A stretch of DNA of 9,256 nt, taken from positions 1 through 9,256 of the forward strand of contig JBFFLX010000141.1 of the NCBI GenBank assembly GCA_041554435.1. Direction: 5' to 3'. The notes beneath the pieces are model-generated. The model had not been told where the DNA came from. It made no database searches and worked only from the letters and a program-made list of their open reading frames with translations. This stretch comes from BM524 sp041554435 (GTDB lineage Bacteria; Bacteroidota; Bacteroidia; Bacteroidales; F082). The translations under genes were made by a program, and so were the position numbers. Shown here piece by piece: positions 1 through 6,160 of this stretch. Numbering within the stretch: position 1 is the stretch's first letter; every line of letters starts with the position of its first letter.

Positions 1-1
1 T

Positions 2-247
2 ATAATGAAGAAAAATAGTGATATTGACTTGATTTTAATGGATCTTAAAATGCCGATTATGGATGGCTATGAAGCTAGCGAAGAAATTAGGAAATTCAAT
101 AAAGATGTTTTAATTATTGCACAAACTGCCTATGCACTGGAAGGAGATAAAGAAAACTCAATGGCTGCAGGTTGTAATGATTATATATCAAAACCGATAA
201 ATGGTAAATTATTACTCGAATTGATTAATAAGCACAATAAAAAGTAA
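2..247 (+). CDS. Response-regulator receiver domain, C-terminal part (5' end outside window)
   Basis: The visible 81 residues are the second half to two thirds of a CheY-like receiver domain, which accepts a phosphate from a histidine kinase. The phospho-accepting Asp is at 41-43 in the run LILMDLKMPIMDG. The conserved switch Thr is at 125-127 (AQTA) and the conserved Lys at 191-193 (SKP). The frame is open to the window edge, so the ATG at 5-7 is probably internal rather than the start. The protein ends shortly after the last helix of the domain with no DNA-binding domain. It is therefore either a stand-alone receiver or, more likely in Bacteroidota, the C-terminal receiver of a hybrid sensor kinase. 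Only the upstream sequence could decide this. It converges with the tRNA and ssrA genes on the other strand. Confidence 0.9.
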   Translation: MMKKNSDIDLILMDLKMPIMDGYEASEEIRKFNKDVLIIAQTAYALEGDKENSMAAGCNDYISKPINGKLLLELINKHNKK

Positions 248-257
248 ATACTTTTAA

Positions 258-290
258 TTCTTTAATCAGAGTAGAAAAACCATTAAAGAA
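258..290. other. Short hairpin between the receiver gene and tRNA-Arg
   Basis: A perfect 9-bp inverted repeat, TTCTTTAAT (258-266) and ATTAAAGAA (282-290), encloses a 15-nt loop just after the receiver-domain stop codon. On the + strand it is followed by A residues rather than a T tract, so it is not a standard intrinsic terminator. It may still stabilise or end messages from either side of this convergent junction. The stem is almost entirely A/T, so chance is possible. Nothing else is visible in 248-327. Confidence 0.3.
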
Positions 291-327
291 AAAAGGAAAT
301 GCTACAGCATGTATTTTTGCTTATCTG

Positions 328-399
328 TGATCCCGACGGGATTCGAACCCATATCTTCAGAACCGGAATCTGAAATTCTATCCATTGAACTACGAGACC
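328..399 (-). tRNA. tRNA-Arg, anticodon CCG
   Basis: Read on the minus strand, 72 nt fold into a full cloverleaf. The acceptor GGTCTCG (399-393) pairs with CGGGATC (335-329), including two G-U pairs, and the discriminator A is at 328. The D stem is GTTC/GAAT with GG in its 8-nt loop. The anticodon stem TCAGA/TCTGA is perfect and its loop TTCCGGT gives anticodon CCG, which reads CGG (Arg). The variable loop has 4 nt. The T stem ATGGG/CCCGT encloses TTCGAAT. CCA is not encoded (the next bases are CAG), so it must be added after transcription. Downstream on the minus strand there is a very short ATGC/GCAT hairpin and then a T-rich stretch around 287-312, a weak candidate for termination. Confidence 0.95.
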
Positions 400-409
400 G
401 AGAGAAGTG

Positions 410-470
410 TGAGTCCTTAGTCTTGAGTTTTGAGTACGTGCAACTCAAGACTCATAACTCAAAACTCACA
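410..470. repeat. Inverted array of heptamers (TGAGTNN x4 facing ACTCANN x4)
   Basis: Four 7-base units of the form TGAGTNN (410-437; the second unit is TTAGTCT) are followed by a 5-base centre and then four units of the form ACTCANN (443-470). The two halves are reverse complements in pattern. Base pairing can occur in more than one register: 419-429 with 442-452 (11 bp), 425-435 with 457-467 (11 bp), and 409-414 with 464-469 (6 bp). It sits immediately upstream of tRNA-Arg and downstream of ssrA as both are transcribed. The structure is plain in the sequence; no function is assigned. Confidence 0.75.
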
Positions 471-475
471 CTGCA

Positions 476-495
476 ATTGTGGAGCTGGAGGGATT
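476..495 (-). repeat. 20-bp direct repeat copying the ssrA 3' end
   Basis: These 20 bases are identical to 638-657, which cover the 3' acceptor strand, the discriminator and the start of the T arm of tmRNA plus three bases beyond it. Both copies have the same orientation and lie 162 bp apart. Identity stops exactly at both edges (position 475 differs from 637, and 496 from 658), so this copy has no complete T arm and is not a second functional RNA. It could be a target or attachment-site duplication, or a small tandem duplication later interrupted. Confidence 0.8.
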
Positions 496-524
496 AATTT
501 CATTGATCCCGTTTTGGGGGGGAA

Positions 525-641
525 CAATAAAAATTCATCTCGCTCCGCTCGTTTGTAAAAACTGCTTTAATTTTCTATTAAATAAATTTTAGTCAAATTA
601 AAGCAGTTTTTACAAGCACTTTGTGCATGAATTTTTATTGT
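525..641. repeat. 117-bp imperfect palindrome abutting the ssrA 3' end
   Basis: Perfect 14-bp terminal arms, CAATAAAAATTCAT (525-538) and its reverse complement (628-641), bound the structure. Inside them a second perfect 16-bp arm, TTGTAAAAACTGCTTT (553-568), pairs with 601-616 and extends a few more pairs past a one-base bulge. Between the two arm sets the sides differ: a CGCTC direct repeat on the left (541-550) and a small GCAC-TTT-GTGC hairpin on the right (617-627). The right end touches the last base of mature tmRNA (642). No ORF of note lies within. It resembles a non-autonomous palindromic (MITE- or REP-like) element, but it could also fold in the ssrA transcript and help to end it. 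Confidence 0.7.
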
Positions 642-1033
642 GGAGCTGGAGGGATTCGAACCCTCGTCCAAACATTGAACCGATCAGCTTTCTACATGTG
701 TATTTTGTTATTAATTTTCGAATGGTAAAAGGAAACAAACACCCTAATTATCACCTTAGTTCCTAAAGTTTCGTCGTATCAGCGGAACAACAATACAACT
801 AGTTTGAAATTACGTGCGACTCGTAATCAGGCCGGAATCAAACATCTCCACCTGCGAACCGTCTCGTCCCGCACCTAGTGCGTGGATAAAGCTAATCTAC
901 TTTATTCGATTATGCTGCGAGAGCAAAATTGTTTTCGCCAATTGAAAAATATGTGACACGATTTTACGGGCTTAATCACAAGACCCGACATGCTTACTAA
1001 CCCTTTCGAATGCTGTCAAAACCGGTCAGCCCC
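642..1033 (-). ncRNA. ssrA: Transfer-messenger RNA (tmRNA), trans-translation rescue RNA
   Basis: tmRNA frees ribosomes stalled on broken messages by acting first as an alanyl-tRNA and then as a short message that adds a degradation tag. The 5' end GGGGCTGACCGGTTTTGACA (from 1033) is the classic tmRNA start. Its GGGGCTG acceptor strand pairs with CAGCTCC at 649-643 (one G-U pair), and the discriminator A is at 642. The T arm GAGGGTTCGAATCCCTC precedes this. The tag reading frame is at 939-910. The gene is one piece, about 392 nt without CCA, a usual length for a one-piece bacterial tmRNA. CCA is not encoded; the next bases are CAA, already inside the adjoining palindrome. A strong Bacteroidota-type promoter lies about 30 bp upstream. 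Confidence 0.96.
910..939 (-). other. tmRNA proteolysis-tag reading frame (GENNFALAA-stop)
   Basis: On the minus strand the codons GGC GAA AAC AAT TTT GCT CTC GCA GCA TAA encode GENNFALAA and a stop. The resume codon is GGC (Gly). The ALAA end is the signal read by ClpXP-type proteases. From memory, GENNYALAA/GETNYALAA tags are typical of Bacteroidales, so this differs from the usual form by Phe in place of Tyr. Confidence 0.93.
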
Positions 1034-1062
1034 AAATTTCAAAGAACTAATTTTTAATGCCG

Positions 1063-1094
1063 CAAAGATATTGGAATTTGTTTGACAAAACCAA
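1063..1094 (-). promoter_or_regulatory. Candidate Bacteroidota-type promoter of ssrA
   Basis: On the minus strand, TATCTTTG (1070-1063) matches the Bacteroidota -7 consensus TAnnTTTG exactly. A TTGG at 1094-1091 sits 20 bp upstream, a fitting place for the -33 element. A start a few bases after the -7 box would give a 5' leader of about 20-25 nt, to be removed by RNase P at 1033. A weaker match, GTTCTTTG, lies closer to the mature 5' end. Confidence 0.55.
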
Positions 1095-1203
1095 TTAATT
1101 TATAAGATGGATAAAGTATAACAAAATCCATGCAATTTCTAATTAACTGACATTTTGAAAGGCTTTATCCTTAATGTTTCATGAAGATAAATGGGTAAAT
1201 TCT

Positions 1204-1944
1204 TTAAAACCGATAACCTATTTGTAAGACATACCTAAAACCAAATCCCATGCTGGTAGATACTCCCGAGGAAGTAAATTGCTGATGGGAAACAAGATCC
1301 TCAAGAAATGGGAATTTAGATAACAGCATATCCTTAACCATCTGATAATATTCATTTTCCTCGTTTATATCCATATCGCCTGATAATTTTAACTTTGCAG
1401 AATAAACTGAAAATGAAGGCCCTATAAACACCAAATCGATTGTAAACCTCTCTTTTATAACAAATTGATATCCAAGTTGAATACCCGCACTATAAATAGA
1501 GAGCCTCGCATTTAGATCGATATTACCCTGTCCTATATTATCATCCTTTAATTCAATTATATTTTCAAAACCAGTTTGATGTATTGAAGTATATGGAGCC
1601 CAATACAAACCATCGGGAGCATTATGGGTATTTCGTTTTTTGAAATAAAATCTGTAATCAGCACTAAATGCAAATCCCCAATTATTTTTTGAAACTTTGA
1701 ATCTAACACTATCATAAATCCCGGTAGAAGGTAAAACAAAATATCCGGCATTAATTGAAAAACTCTGGTTTGGTTTTAAAACTCTTTCATATGACAGGTT
1801 AACATTCTTCCCCGACCAAATCATAGGAGTAGGATTCCACTTGAGAATATTACGCTTATAATCTGATGAAAGCACAGTATCGTTTTGCGAAAACAAACTA
1901 TCACCTAAGATAATTAAGAAAACAAATACGCATACACGTCTCAT
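1204..1944 (-). CDS. Small outer-membrane beta-barrel protein, DUF3575-like
   Basis: The 246-residue product has an N-terminal signal peptide (about 1-19, ending SLFS before Gln). Alternating hydrophobic and polar beta strands follow, and the chain ends with an aromatic residue (QIGYRF), as expected for a barrel inserted by the BAM complex. The stretch KWNPTPMIWSGKNVNLSYER resembles the start of DUF3575-like barrels, which have no assigned substrate; this family call is from memory. The ATG at 1944 lies 2 nt past the TGA of the TonB-dependent receptor, so the two are almost certainly cotranscribed and probably translationally coupled. That makes an accessory role in the receptor's uptake system plausible. 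It is last in the operon. No convincing intrinsic terminator is seen between 1034 and 1203; a weak 5-bp stem near 1108-1130 lacks a T tract. Confidence 0.75.
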   Translation of the reverse strand: MRRVCVFVFLIILGDSLFSQNDTVLSSDYKRNILKWNPTPMIWSGKNVNLSYERVLKPNQSFSINAGYFVLPSTGIYDSVRFKVSKNNWGFAFSADYRFYFKKRNTHNAPDGLYWAPYTSIHQTGFENIIELKDDNIGQGNIDLNARLSIYSAGIQLGYQFVIKERFTIDLVFIGPSFSVYSAKLKLSGDMDINEENEYYQMVKDMLLSKFPFLEDLVSHQQFTSSGVSTSMGFGFRYVLQIGYRF

Positions 1945-1946
1945 AA

Positions 1947-4361
1947 TCAGATGTTTAAACTATATTGCAAAGTAAAACTACGCATAGGTTCGGCCTTCAA
2001 CGGACGCAAAGAATACATTTTGTTAAAAATATTATCAGATATAATTGCAATACGATGGTATCTGCCCATTTTATAACTAATTCTGGCATCTACTATGGCA
2101 TTACCATTATTATTGTTTTCAAAATAGTTTCTATACAATATAGGCTGAAGCGTTCCTCCAGAGGCAATTGTGGCATCTTCGAAATCAAATATGGCTTTAT
2201 CCAGATTTTCAATTTTGCTGAAATATTTTAAACTTGCACCAAATGAAAGCCTTCGAAATTCGAACTCAATATCCATTTTTATTGTATGCAAGAATCTGTA
2301 TTTCAATATATTTCGGGAGGGATCTACACTTGTAGAAACATAACTAAAATCGGATTTACCTCCCGGATTATAATCCTTTGTAAAAACCAGATTCGGATCA
2401 AGGGTTACCGGCATAACATAAGTATATCCAAAAATGGTATAAATATTAAAATTCGGATTAATTTTTGCCTGTGCGTTCAGGGATACATCTATACCTGTAA
2501 TTCTTGATTTTCCGGTATTTACAAACTTAAACCCTGCTATTGCAAAGGTGTAAGTGGAATCCCAAAAACCAAATAAATATTCAACAGTATTTTGATATTC
2601 CTGATAAAATAGGGCCACATCCAAATAACCGTAAAACTTTCTAAACTTAAAACCTTGCTTTATACCAGCTTCGGCATTCCAACTTGTTTCTGGTAATAAA
2701 TCGGGATTATTAAATACTCCAAAACTTCCCACCGAAGTTCTAATATATCTCTCGGTTATGCTGGGAAACCTATACCCCTGACCTATGGAGGTTCTAAAGT
2801 AAGTTTCTTGTCCTAACTTCAAACTAGCACCCAGTCGCATAATTGGTTTAGTATCTCTTATACTATCGTTCAAACGAAAATGCTCCAGTCGGGCTCCTGC
2901 AGAAATGTTTAATGCATTTCCAAATTTCTTTTCAATTTGCATAAAAACGGATGCGTTCCAAATACTATTTTTTGGTGATCCCGAAGCATCGTACATATTT
3001 GCATTTGAATGTGTATAATTACTTGAAACACCGGCAATAAAATCCAGATCACCTAAATTTGAAAAACTTTTGGAAAACTGATATTGATTAAACATCATAA
3101 ATACTTTGTTCGACTGATCGTTATTAGCCTGATTATCTGAAGAATAAATCCTGTTTTTTATTTGGTGTTTAACTCCTAATCCTGAATAAAAGTTTAAATA
3201 CGGATCTACATAAAAGGTAATTTTGTCCGACAGTAAAACTGCACCGGGATAAGCTCTGTAAAAGTCTGCTGTATCATTAAGCCATGCTAATGCATTACTT
3301 GTTTTGGCATACATCAGATTTGCATTTATTCCAAAATCAAGTCCTTTGTATTTTTTTGATCTGCGTCGTAATCCAAAATTTATTCGGGCTTTTTTATTAA
3401 CCATATCAGCATCGCTAATATTACTGGTATCATTAACATAGGGTCCCGGAACCGGTGCTCCAAGGTAACTCCTGTCGGTCATTACAACACCACCTAATAC
3501 CAAATCGGTATTGCCATCATGTATTCTTCTTGTGTGCAGAAAACTTAATCCTCCAAGATAATTTGCTCCATTCCACCACTTTTTGGCAGGACTTGATGGC
3601 GTATCATAAAATCCTCCATATAATTTCACTTTTGTAGTGGGGTTTATCTCCGGATATACCGTTCTGATGTATATTGCTCCGCTAAGAGCAGCAGAGCCTG
3701 ATAAAACTGATGAGGCTCCTTTTACAACTTCAATCTGTTTAATATTTTCCACCGGGATTAACGACCAGTCAGGCTTTCCGGCGTCAGCCGAAGTTATGGG
3801 CATATCGTCAACAAAAACTGCCACTTTGCTACCAACACCAAAGGTAAATCCGCTACCTCCTCTAATTTGAGGTTCTTCGTCGAGAATTGTTAAACCGGGA
3901 GTAAGATTGAGAATACTTTCAACAGAAGTGGTATTTCGAGCGTCAATAATACGGGGTTTCATTACTTCAATCGAAACTGTTTGTTCTTCTATACTTTTAT
4001 CAAACTTGCCGGCTTTTATAACAACCTCTTCAAACTGAGTGCTAAAGTGGTCCATTTGAAAAACTTTATAAACTTCAGCCTTTAAATTAACTTCATATTC
4101 TATTTGCTTCATTCCAGTAAAGGAAATAACAAAAATATGCTCTCCTTCATCGACGCTCAACTTAAAATATCCATTAAAATCGGTAACTGTACCAATAGAC
4201 ATATCACTTTTCAGGTAGACGTTTGCTCCCACTAAGGATTCGCCTGTTTCTTTATCTGTTACCCTTCCACTAAACACTACTGTTCGAGCATTTAGTTCAA
4301 AAACAGCAATCAATAAAAGAATAACTGTTATTACAGTTTTTTGAAAGAAATATTTATTCAA
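1947..4361 (-). CDS. TonB-dependent outer-membrane receptor with CarboxypepD_reg-like domain
   Basis: This 804-residue receptor imports a ligand across the outer membrane with energy from TonB-ExbB-ExbD. In order it has a signal peptide (about 1-25), a CarboxypepD_reg-like Ig-type domain (about 28-105, GRVTDKETGESLVGANVYL), a plug domain (about 125-235, with IRGGSG, VFVDDMP and IEVVKGASSVLSGS) and a 22-strand-type barrel including the conserved GQGYRFPSITERYI segment. No STN domain precedes it, so it should not signal through an anti-sigma factor. No SusD gene adjoins, so it is not a standard SusC glycan receptor. The start is a TTG (4361-4359): no in-frame ATG lies upstream before the stop, and the signal peptide begins right after it. 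The start is 18 nt past the stop of the T9SS protein gene and in the same frame. The ligand is not readable from sequence; iron complexes, cobalamin or a saccharide are all possible. Confidence 0.93.
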   Translation of the reverse strand: MNKYFFQKTVITVILLLIAVFELNARTVVFSGRVTDKETGESLVGANVYLKSDMSIGTVTDFNGYFKLSVDEGEHIFVISFTGMKQIEYEVNLKAEVYKVFQMDHFSTQFEEVVIKAGKFDKSIEEQTVSIEVMKPRIIDARNTTSVESILNLTPGLTILDEEPQIRGGSGFTFGVGSKVAVFVDDMPITSADAGKPDWSLIPVENIKQIEVVKGASSVLSGSAALSGAIYIRTVYPEINPTTKVKLYGGFYDTPSSPAKKWWNGANYLGGLSFLHTRRIHDGNTDLVLGGVVMTDRSYLGAPVPGPYVNDTSNISDADMVNKKARINFGLRRRSKKYKGLDFGINANLMYAKTSNALAWLNDTADFYRAYPGAVLLSDKITFYVDPYLNFYSGLGVKHQIKNRIYSSDNQANNDQSNKVFMMFNQYQFSKSFSNLGDLDFIAGVSSNYTHSNANMYDASGSPKNSIWNASVFMQIEKKFGNALNISAGARLEHFRLNDSIRDTKPIMRLGASLKLGQETYFRTSIGQGYRFPSITERYIRTSVGSFGVFNNPDLLPETSWNAEAGIKQGFKFRKFYGYLDVALFYQEYQNTVEYLFGFWDSTYTFAIAGFKFVNTGKSRITGIDVSLNAQAKINPNFNIYTIFGYTYVMPVTLDPNLVFTKDYNPGGKSDFSYVSTSVDPSRNILKYRFLHTIKMDIEFEFRRLSFGASLKYFSKIENLDKAIFDFEDATIASGGTLQPILYRNYFENNNNGNAIVDARISYKMGRYHRIAIISDNIFNKMYSLRPLKAEPMRSFTLQYSLNI

Positions 4362-4379
4362 ATTAGAAGAAATTAATGA

Positions 4380-5318
4380 TTAGTTTATAAAAACCTTCTG
4401 GGTGAACGACTGTTGACCTTTAGTTGCAGTAATAAAATAAATACCCCCTTGCAATTCTTGTTGCAATATCATCTTTTCACCCTGATAATTATTATCAATA
4501 TAAAGTTGTCTTCCCATAATATCACTAATGACTATTTTATAGGTTTCATTTTGCGATCCATTAATGCTGATGTTAATTTTTCCCTGATAAGTGAACACAT
4601 TCATATTATCGGCAAAATTATCATCGATGGAATTATTATTATAGATAAATTGTAAATCATCGAACCAAATTTCGCTACCATCAACTGGTTCAAGACCATC
4701 ACCTGAAGTAAGTATTGTTAACTGATACTCAGGCTTTTCATTAGAATAATAGACTACTGGTGTGGAAAACCTTGTCCATTCGCTTATAACTCCTGTAGGT
4801 AACTCAATACTAGCAATACCAATAGCATTGGCTTCATCCTGGGGCAAATGTAATTCACCCTTATGAAGTGCTACTTTTACTGTTCCAAAATCATCCCCCA
4901 CGGGATTGCTTTTATACCATCCCACAACACTATCAGGTCTCCAACCCATTATTGAATTCCATCTATCATCATTAGGATCGGTATACATATACGAATTTAC
5001 AGCAGGTAATTCAGTATGTACTCTGCCATTTGTGATTGTACCTGTGACCACAATTCCAAAATATGATTTATTTTTCAGGTATAAAGAAGAGTTTCCTGAG
5101 TGCGCCTCATCTGATTTACCCCAAACAACCGGAGCAACCTCATTATAACTATCAGAATCAGAAGTTTTTATAGAACTCCAATTAACCGGCTCCAACTTAT
5201 AATCACCAATAACAACCTCTTCCCATTGTTCAAATCCACCGTTTTCAAATTGGTTTTGAGCCATAGATGAGGTTACAAAGGCAACAATAATTATAATAAT
5301 AAGTAAAAGTTTGTTCAT
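4380..5318 (-). CDS. Secreted PCMD-like protein with T9SS type A sorting domain
   Basis: The 312-residue product starts with the signal peptide MNKLLLIIIIIVAFVTSSMA, which fixes the start at 5318; an in-frame ATG at 5339 would add seven polar residues before it. The body (about 22-225) has the jelly-roll look of Bacteroidota PCMD (putative carbohydrate metabolism) domains: FENGGFEQWE, RPDSVVGWYKSNP, VKVALHKG, KPEYQLTILTSGDG and SEIWFDDLQFIY. The last 75 or so residues are a type IX sorting domain (YKIVISDIMGRQLY, LQGGIYFITATKG, ending KVFIN). The protein should therefore cross the outer membrane and be anchored or released at the surface. It is first in an operon with the TonB-dependent receptor, so it may capture or hold the ligand. 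No catalytic motif is seen. No convincing TAnnTTTG promoter is found in 5319-5400. Confidence 0.85.
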   Translation of the reverse strand: MNKLLLIIIIIVAFVTSSMAQNQFENGGFEQWEEVVIGDYKLEPVNWSSIKTSDSDSYNEVAPVVWGKSDEAHSGNSSLYLKNKSYFGIVVTGTITNGRVHTELPAVNSYMYTDPNDDRWNSIMGWRPDSVVGWYKSNPVGDDFGTVKVALHKGELHLPQDEANAIGIASIELPTGVISEWTRFSTPVVYYSNEKPEYQLTILTSGDGLEPVDGSEIWFDDLQFIYNNNSIDDNFADNMNVFTYQGKINISINGSQNETYKIVISDIMGRQLYIDNNYQGEKMILQQELQGGIYFITATKGQQSFTQKVFIN

Positions 5319-5401
5319 AGTTTCAAATTTTATGTACAATTAAATAAAAGTTGTAAGGATAAAATCAACTCATCTTACATCGAATTATTTAGAGTAAAAA
5401 T

Positions 5402-5437
5402 AAATAAAAAACCGGAAGATACAAGTATCATCCGGTT
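5402..5437 (-). terminator. Intrinsic terminator after the beta-barrel gene
   Basis: Read on the minus strand, AACCGGA (5437-5431) pairs with TCCGGTT (5416-5410), with a further GATAC/GTATC stem inside. The hairpin is followed directly by TTTTTTATTTA. It lies about 50 nt past the stop codon at 5488 and separates the barrel/DUF4136 group from the T9SS/TonB operon. The + strand side is also T-rich (TTCTTTTATAAA), but no + strand gene precedes it. Confidence 0.85.
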
Positions 5438-5487
5438 CTTTTATAAATTCTGATTTTATGTTCAATAAAGTAAGTGCTTATAGATTC

Positions 5488-6090
5488 TTAAAAAACGTAA
5501 GAGATTCCGATATTAAAAGACAGAAAAGAAGTTGATTTTGTATCTCTTGTTTTGGCAGCATAATTATATTTCAAGTTTGCATTAATTCCTGAATTACTGT
5601 TTCCAAAAGGAAGTACTATACCTAACTCAGGAGCCACGGCAAAATGCCATGCTTTTTCTTCAGTATAATATATACCCATGAAATTACGCTCTTCAACATA
5701 CATTGTTCCTACACCAACACCTGCATAAGGCATAATAGTAGTTTGTGCAAAATAATAATGAGTATTTATCATTATTGGCAAGGCATTAACATATTTACGA
5801 TTATATCCGTTTACAGTAGCATGGGTACCGTAATCAATGGTTACAAAGCCATCAGACTCATAAAAAGTATTCCATCCAACAATTCCGCCAACTGTTAAAT
5901 TGTCGGTAACAAATCCACGGCCGTCAACAGAGAAACCTCTGAAAGATGGAGCAGAAATAAAATCCGCAGTTTCACCCATTCCAAAGCCTATATTCCAGTC
6001 GAAGTTCCAAACTCCACCTCCCTGTGAAAACGAAGAAAGGCTGAACAGAACAACAAAAATCGAACTTAATATTATATTATTTTTTTTCAT
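5488..6090 (-). CDS. Outer-membrane beta-barrel protein, porin-like, unknown substrate
   Basis: The 200-residue product begins with signal peptide MKKNNIILSSIFVVLFSLSSFS before Gln, giving a start at 6090. An in-frame ATG at 6120 would put ten charged residues before the signal peptide and lies inside an upstream hairpin. The mature part is a run of amphipathic beta strands (WNFDWNIGFGMGE, NLTVGGIVGWNTFYE, IMINTHYYFAQTTIMPYAGVGVGTMYVEE) and ends SFNIGISYVF with a terminal Phe. Its size fits an eight-strand barrel of the OmpW/OmpA-barrel type. It lies 70 nt downstream of the DUF4136 lipoprotein gene and shares its direction, so the two are probably cotranscribed. An intrinsic terminator follows. 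The substrate is unknown. Confidence 0.8.
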   Translation of the reverse strand: MKKNNIILSSIFVVLFSLSSFSQGGGVWNFDWNIGFGMGETADFISAPSFRGFSVDGRGFVTDNLTVGGIVGWNTFYESDGFVTIDYGTHATVNGYNRKYVNALPIMINTHYYFAQTTIMPYAGVGVGTMYVEERNFMGIYYTEEKAWHFAVAPELGIVLPFGNSNSGINANLKYNYAAKTRDTKSTSFLSFNIGISYVF

Positions 6091-6107
6091 CTTATTATCT
6101 TTTTTAA

Positions 6108-6140
6108 AATTGAGAAACATCTAAAAATAATTTCTCAACT
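6108..6140 (-). promoter_or_regulatory. Stem-loop in the leader of the beta-barrel gene
   Basis: On the minus strand AGTTGAGAAA (6140-6131) can pair with TTTCTCAATT (6117-6108) in a 10-bp stem with one G-U pair and a 13-nt loop. The bases after it are TTAAAAAAG and the barrel gene's ATG is 17 nt further on. The T tract is too short for a good terminator. It could be a partial terminator after the lipoprotein gene, an mRNA-stability element, or a control on translation of the barrel gene. Confidence 0.4.
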
Positions 6141-6160
6141 CTTGTCTTTCTTATATTTTC

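Noticed and set aside
410..470. Possible CRISPR-like short repeats
   Set aside because: The unit is only 7 bp with 2 variable bases, it inverts in the middle, there are no spacers, and no cas gene is present.
309..497. A 62-codon open frame on the + strand
   Set aside because: It runs antisense through tRNA-Arg, the heptamer array and the ssrA 3'-end copy. Its composition follows those elements and no protein family is recognisable.
476..657. Genomic island bounded by attL/attR
   Set aside because: The repeats are only 162 bp apart and there is no integrase or cargo between them. At most this is a scar or a small element.
1557..1751. Second frame inside the DUF3575-like gene on the - strand
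   Set aside because: It is an out-of-frame shadow of a gene with a clear signal peptide and barrel pattern.
1965..3870. Several + strand open frames opposite the TonB-dependent receptor
   Set aside because: All are antisense to a well supported receptor gene and none resembles a protein family.
1947..5318. Polysaccharide utilisation locus (SusC/SusD)
   Set aside because: The receptor's neighbour is a T9SS-sorted PCMD-like protein and not a SusD lipoprotein. No glycoside hydrolase or dedicated regulator is present.
5644..6124. + strand open frames opposite the small beta-barrel gene
   Set aside because: They are antisense shadows without family resemblance. The - strand frame has a signal peptide and a terminal Phe.
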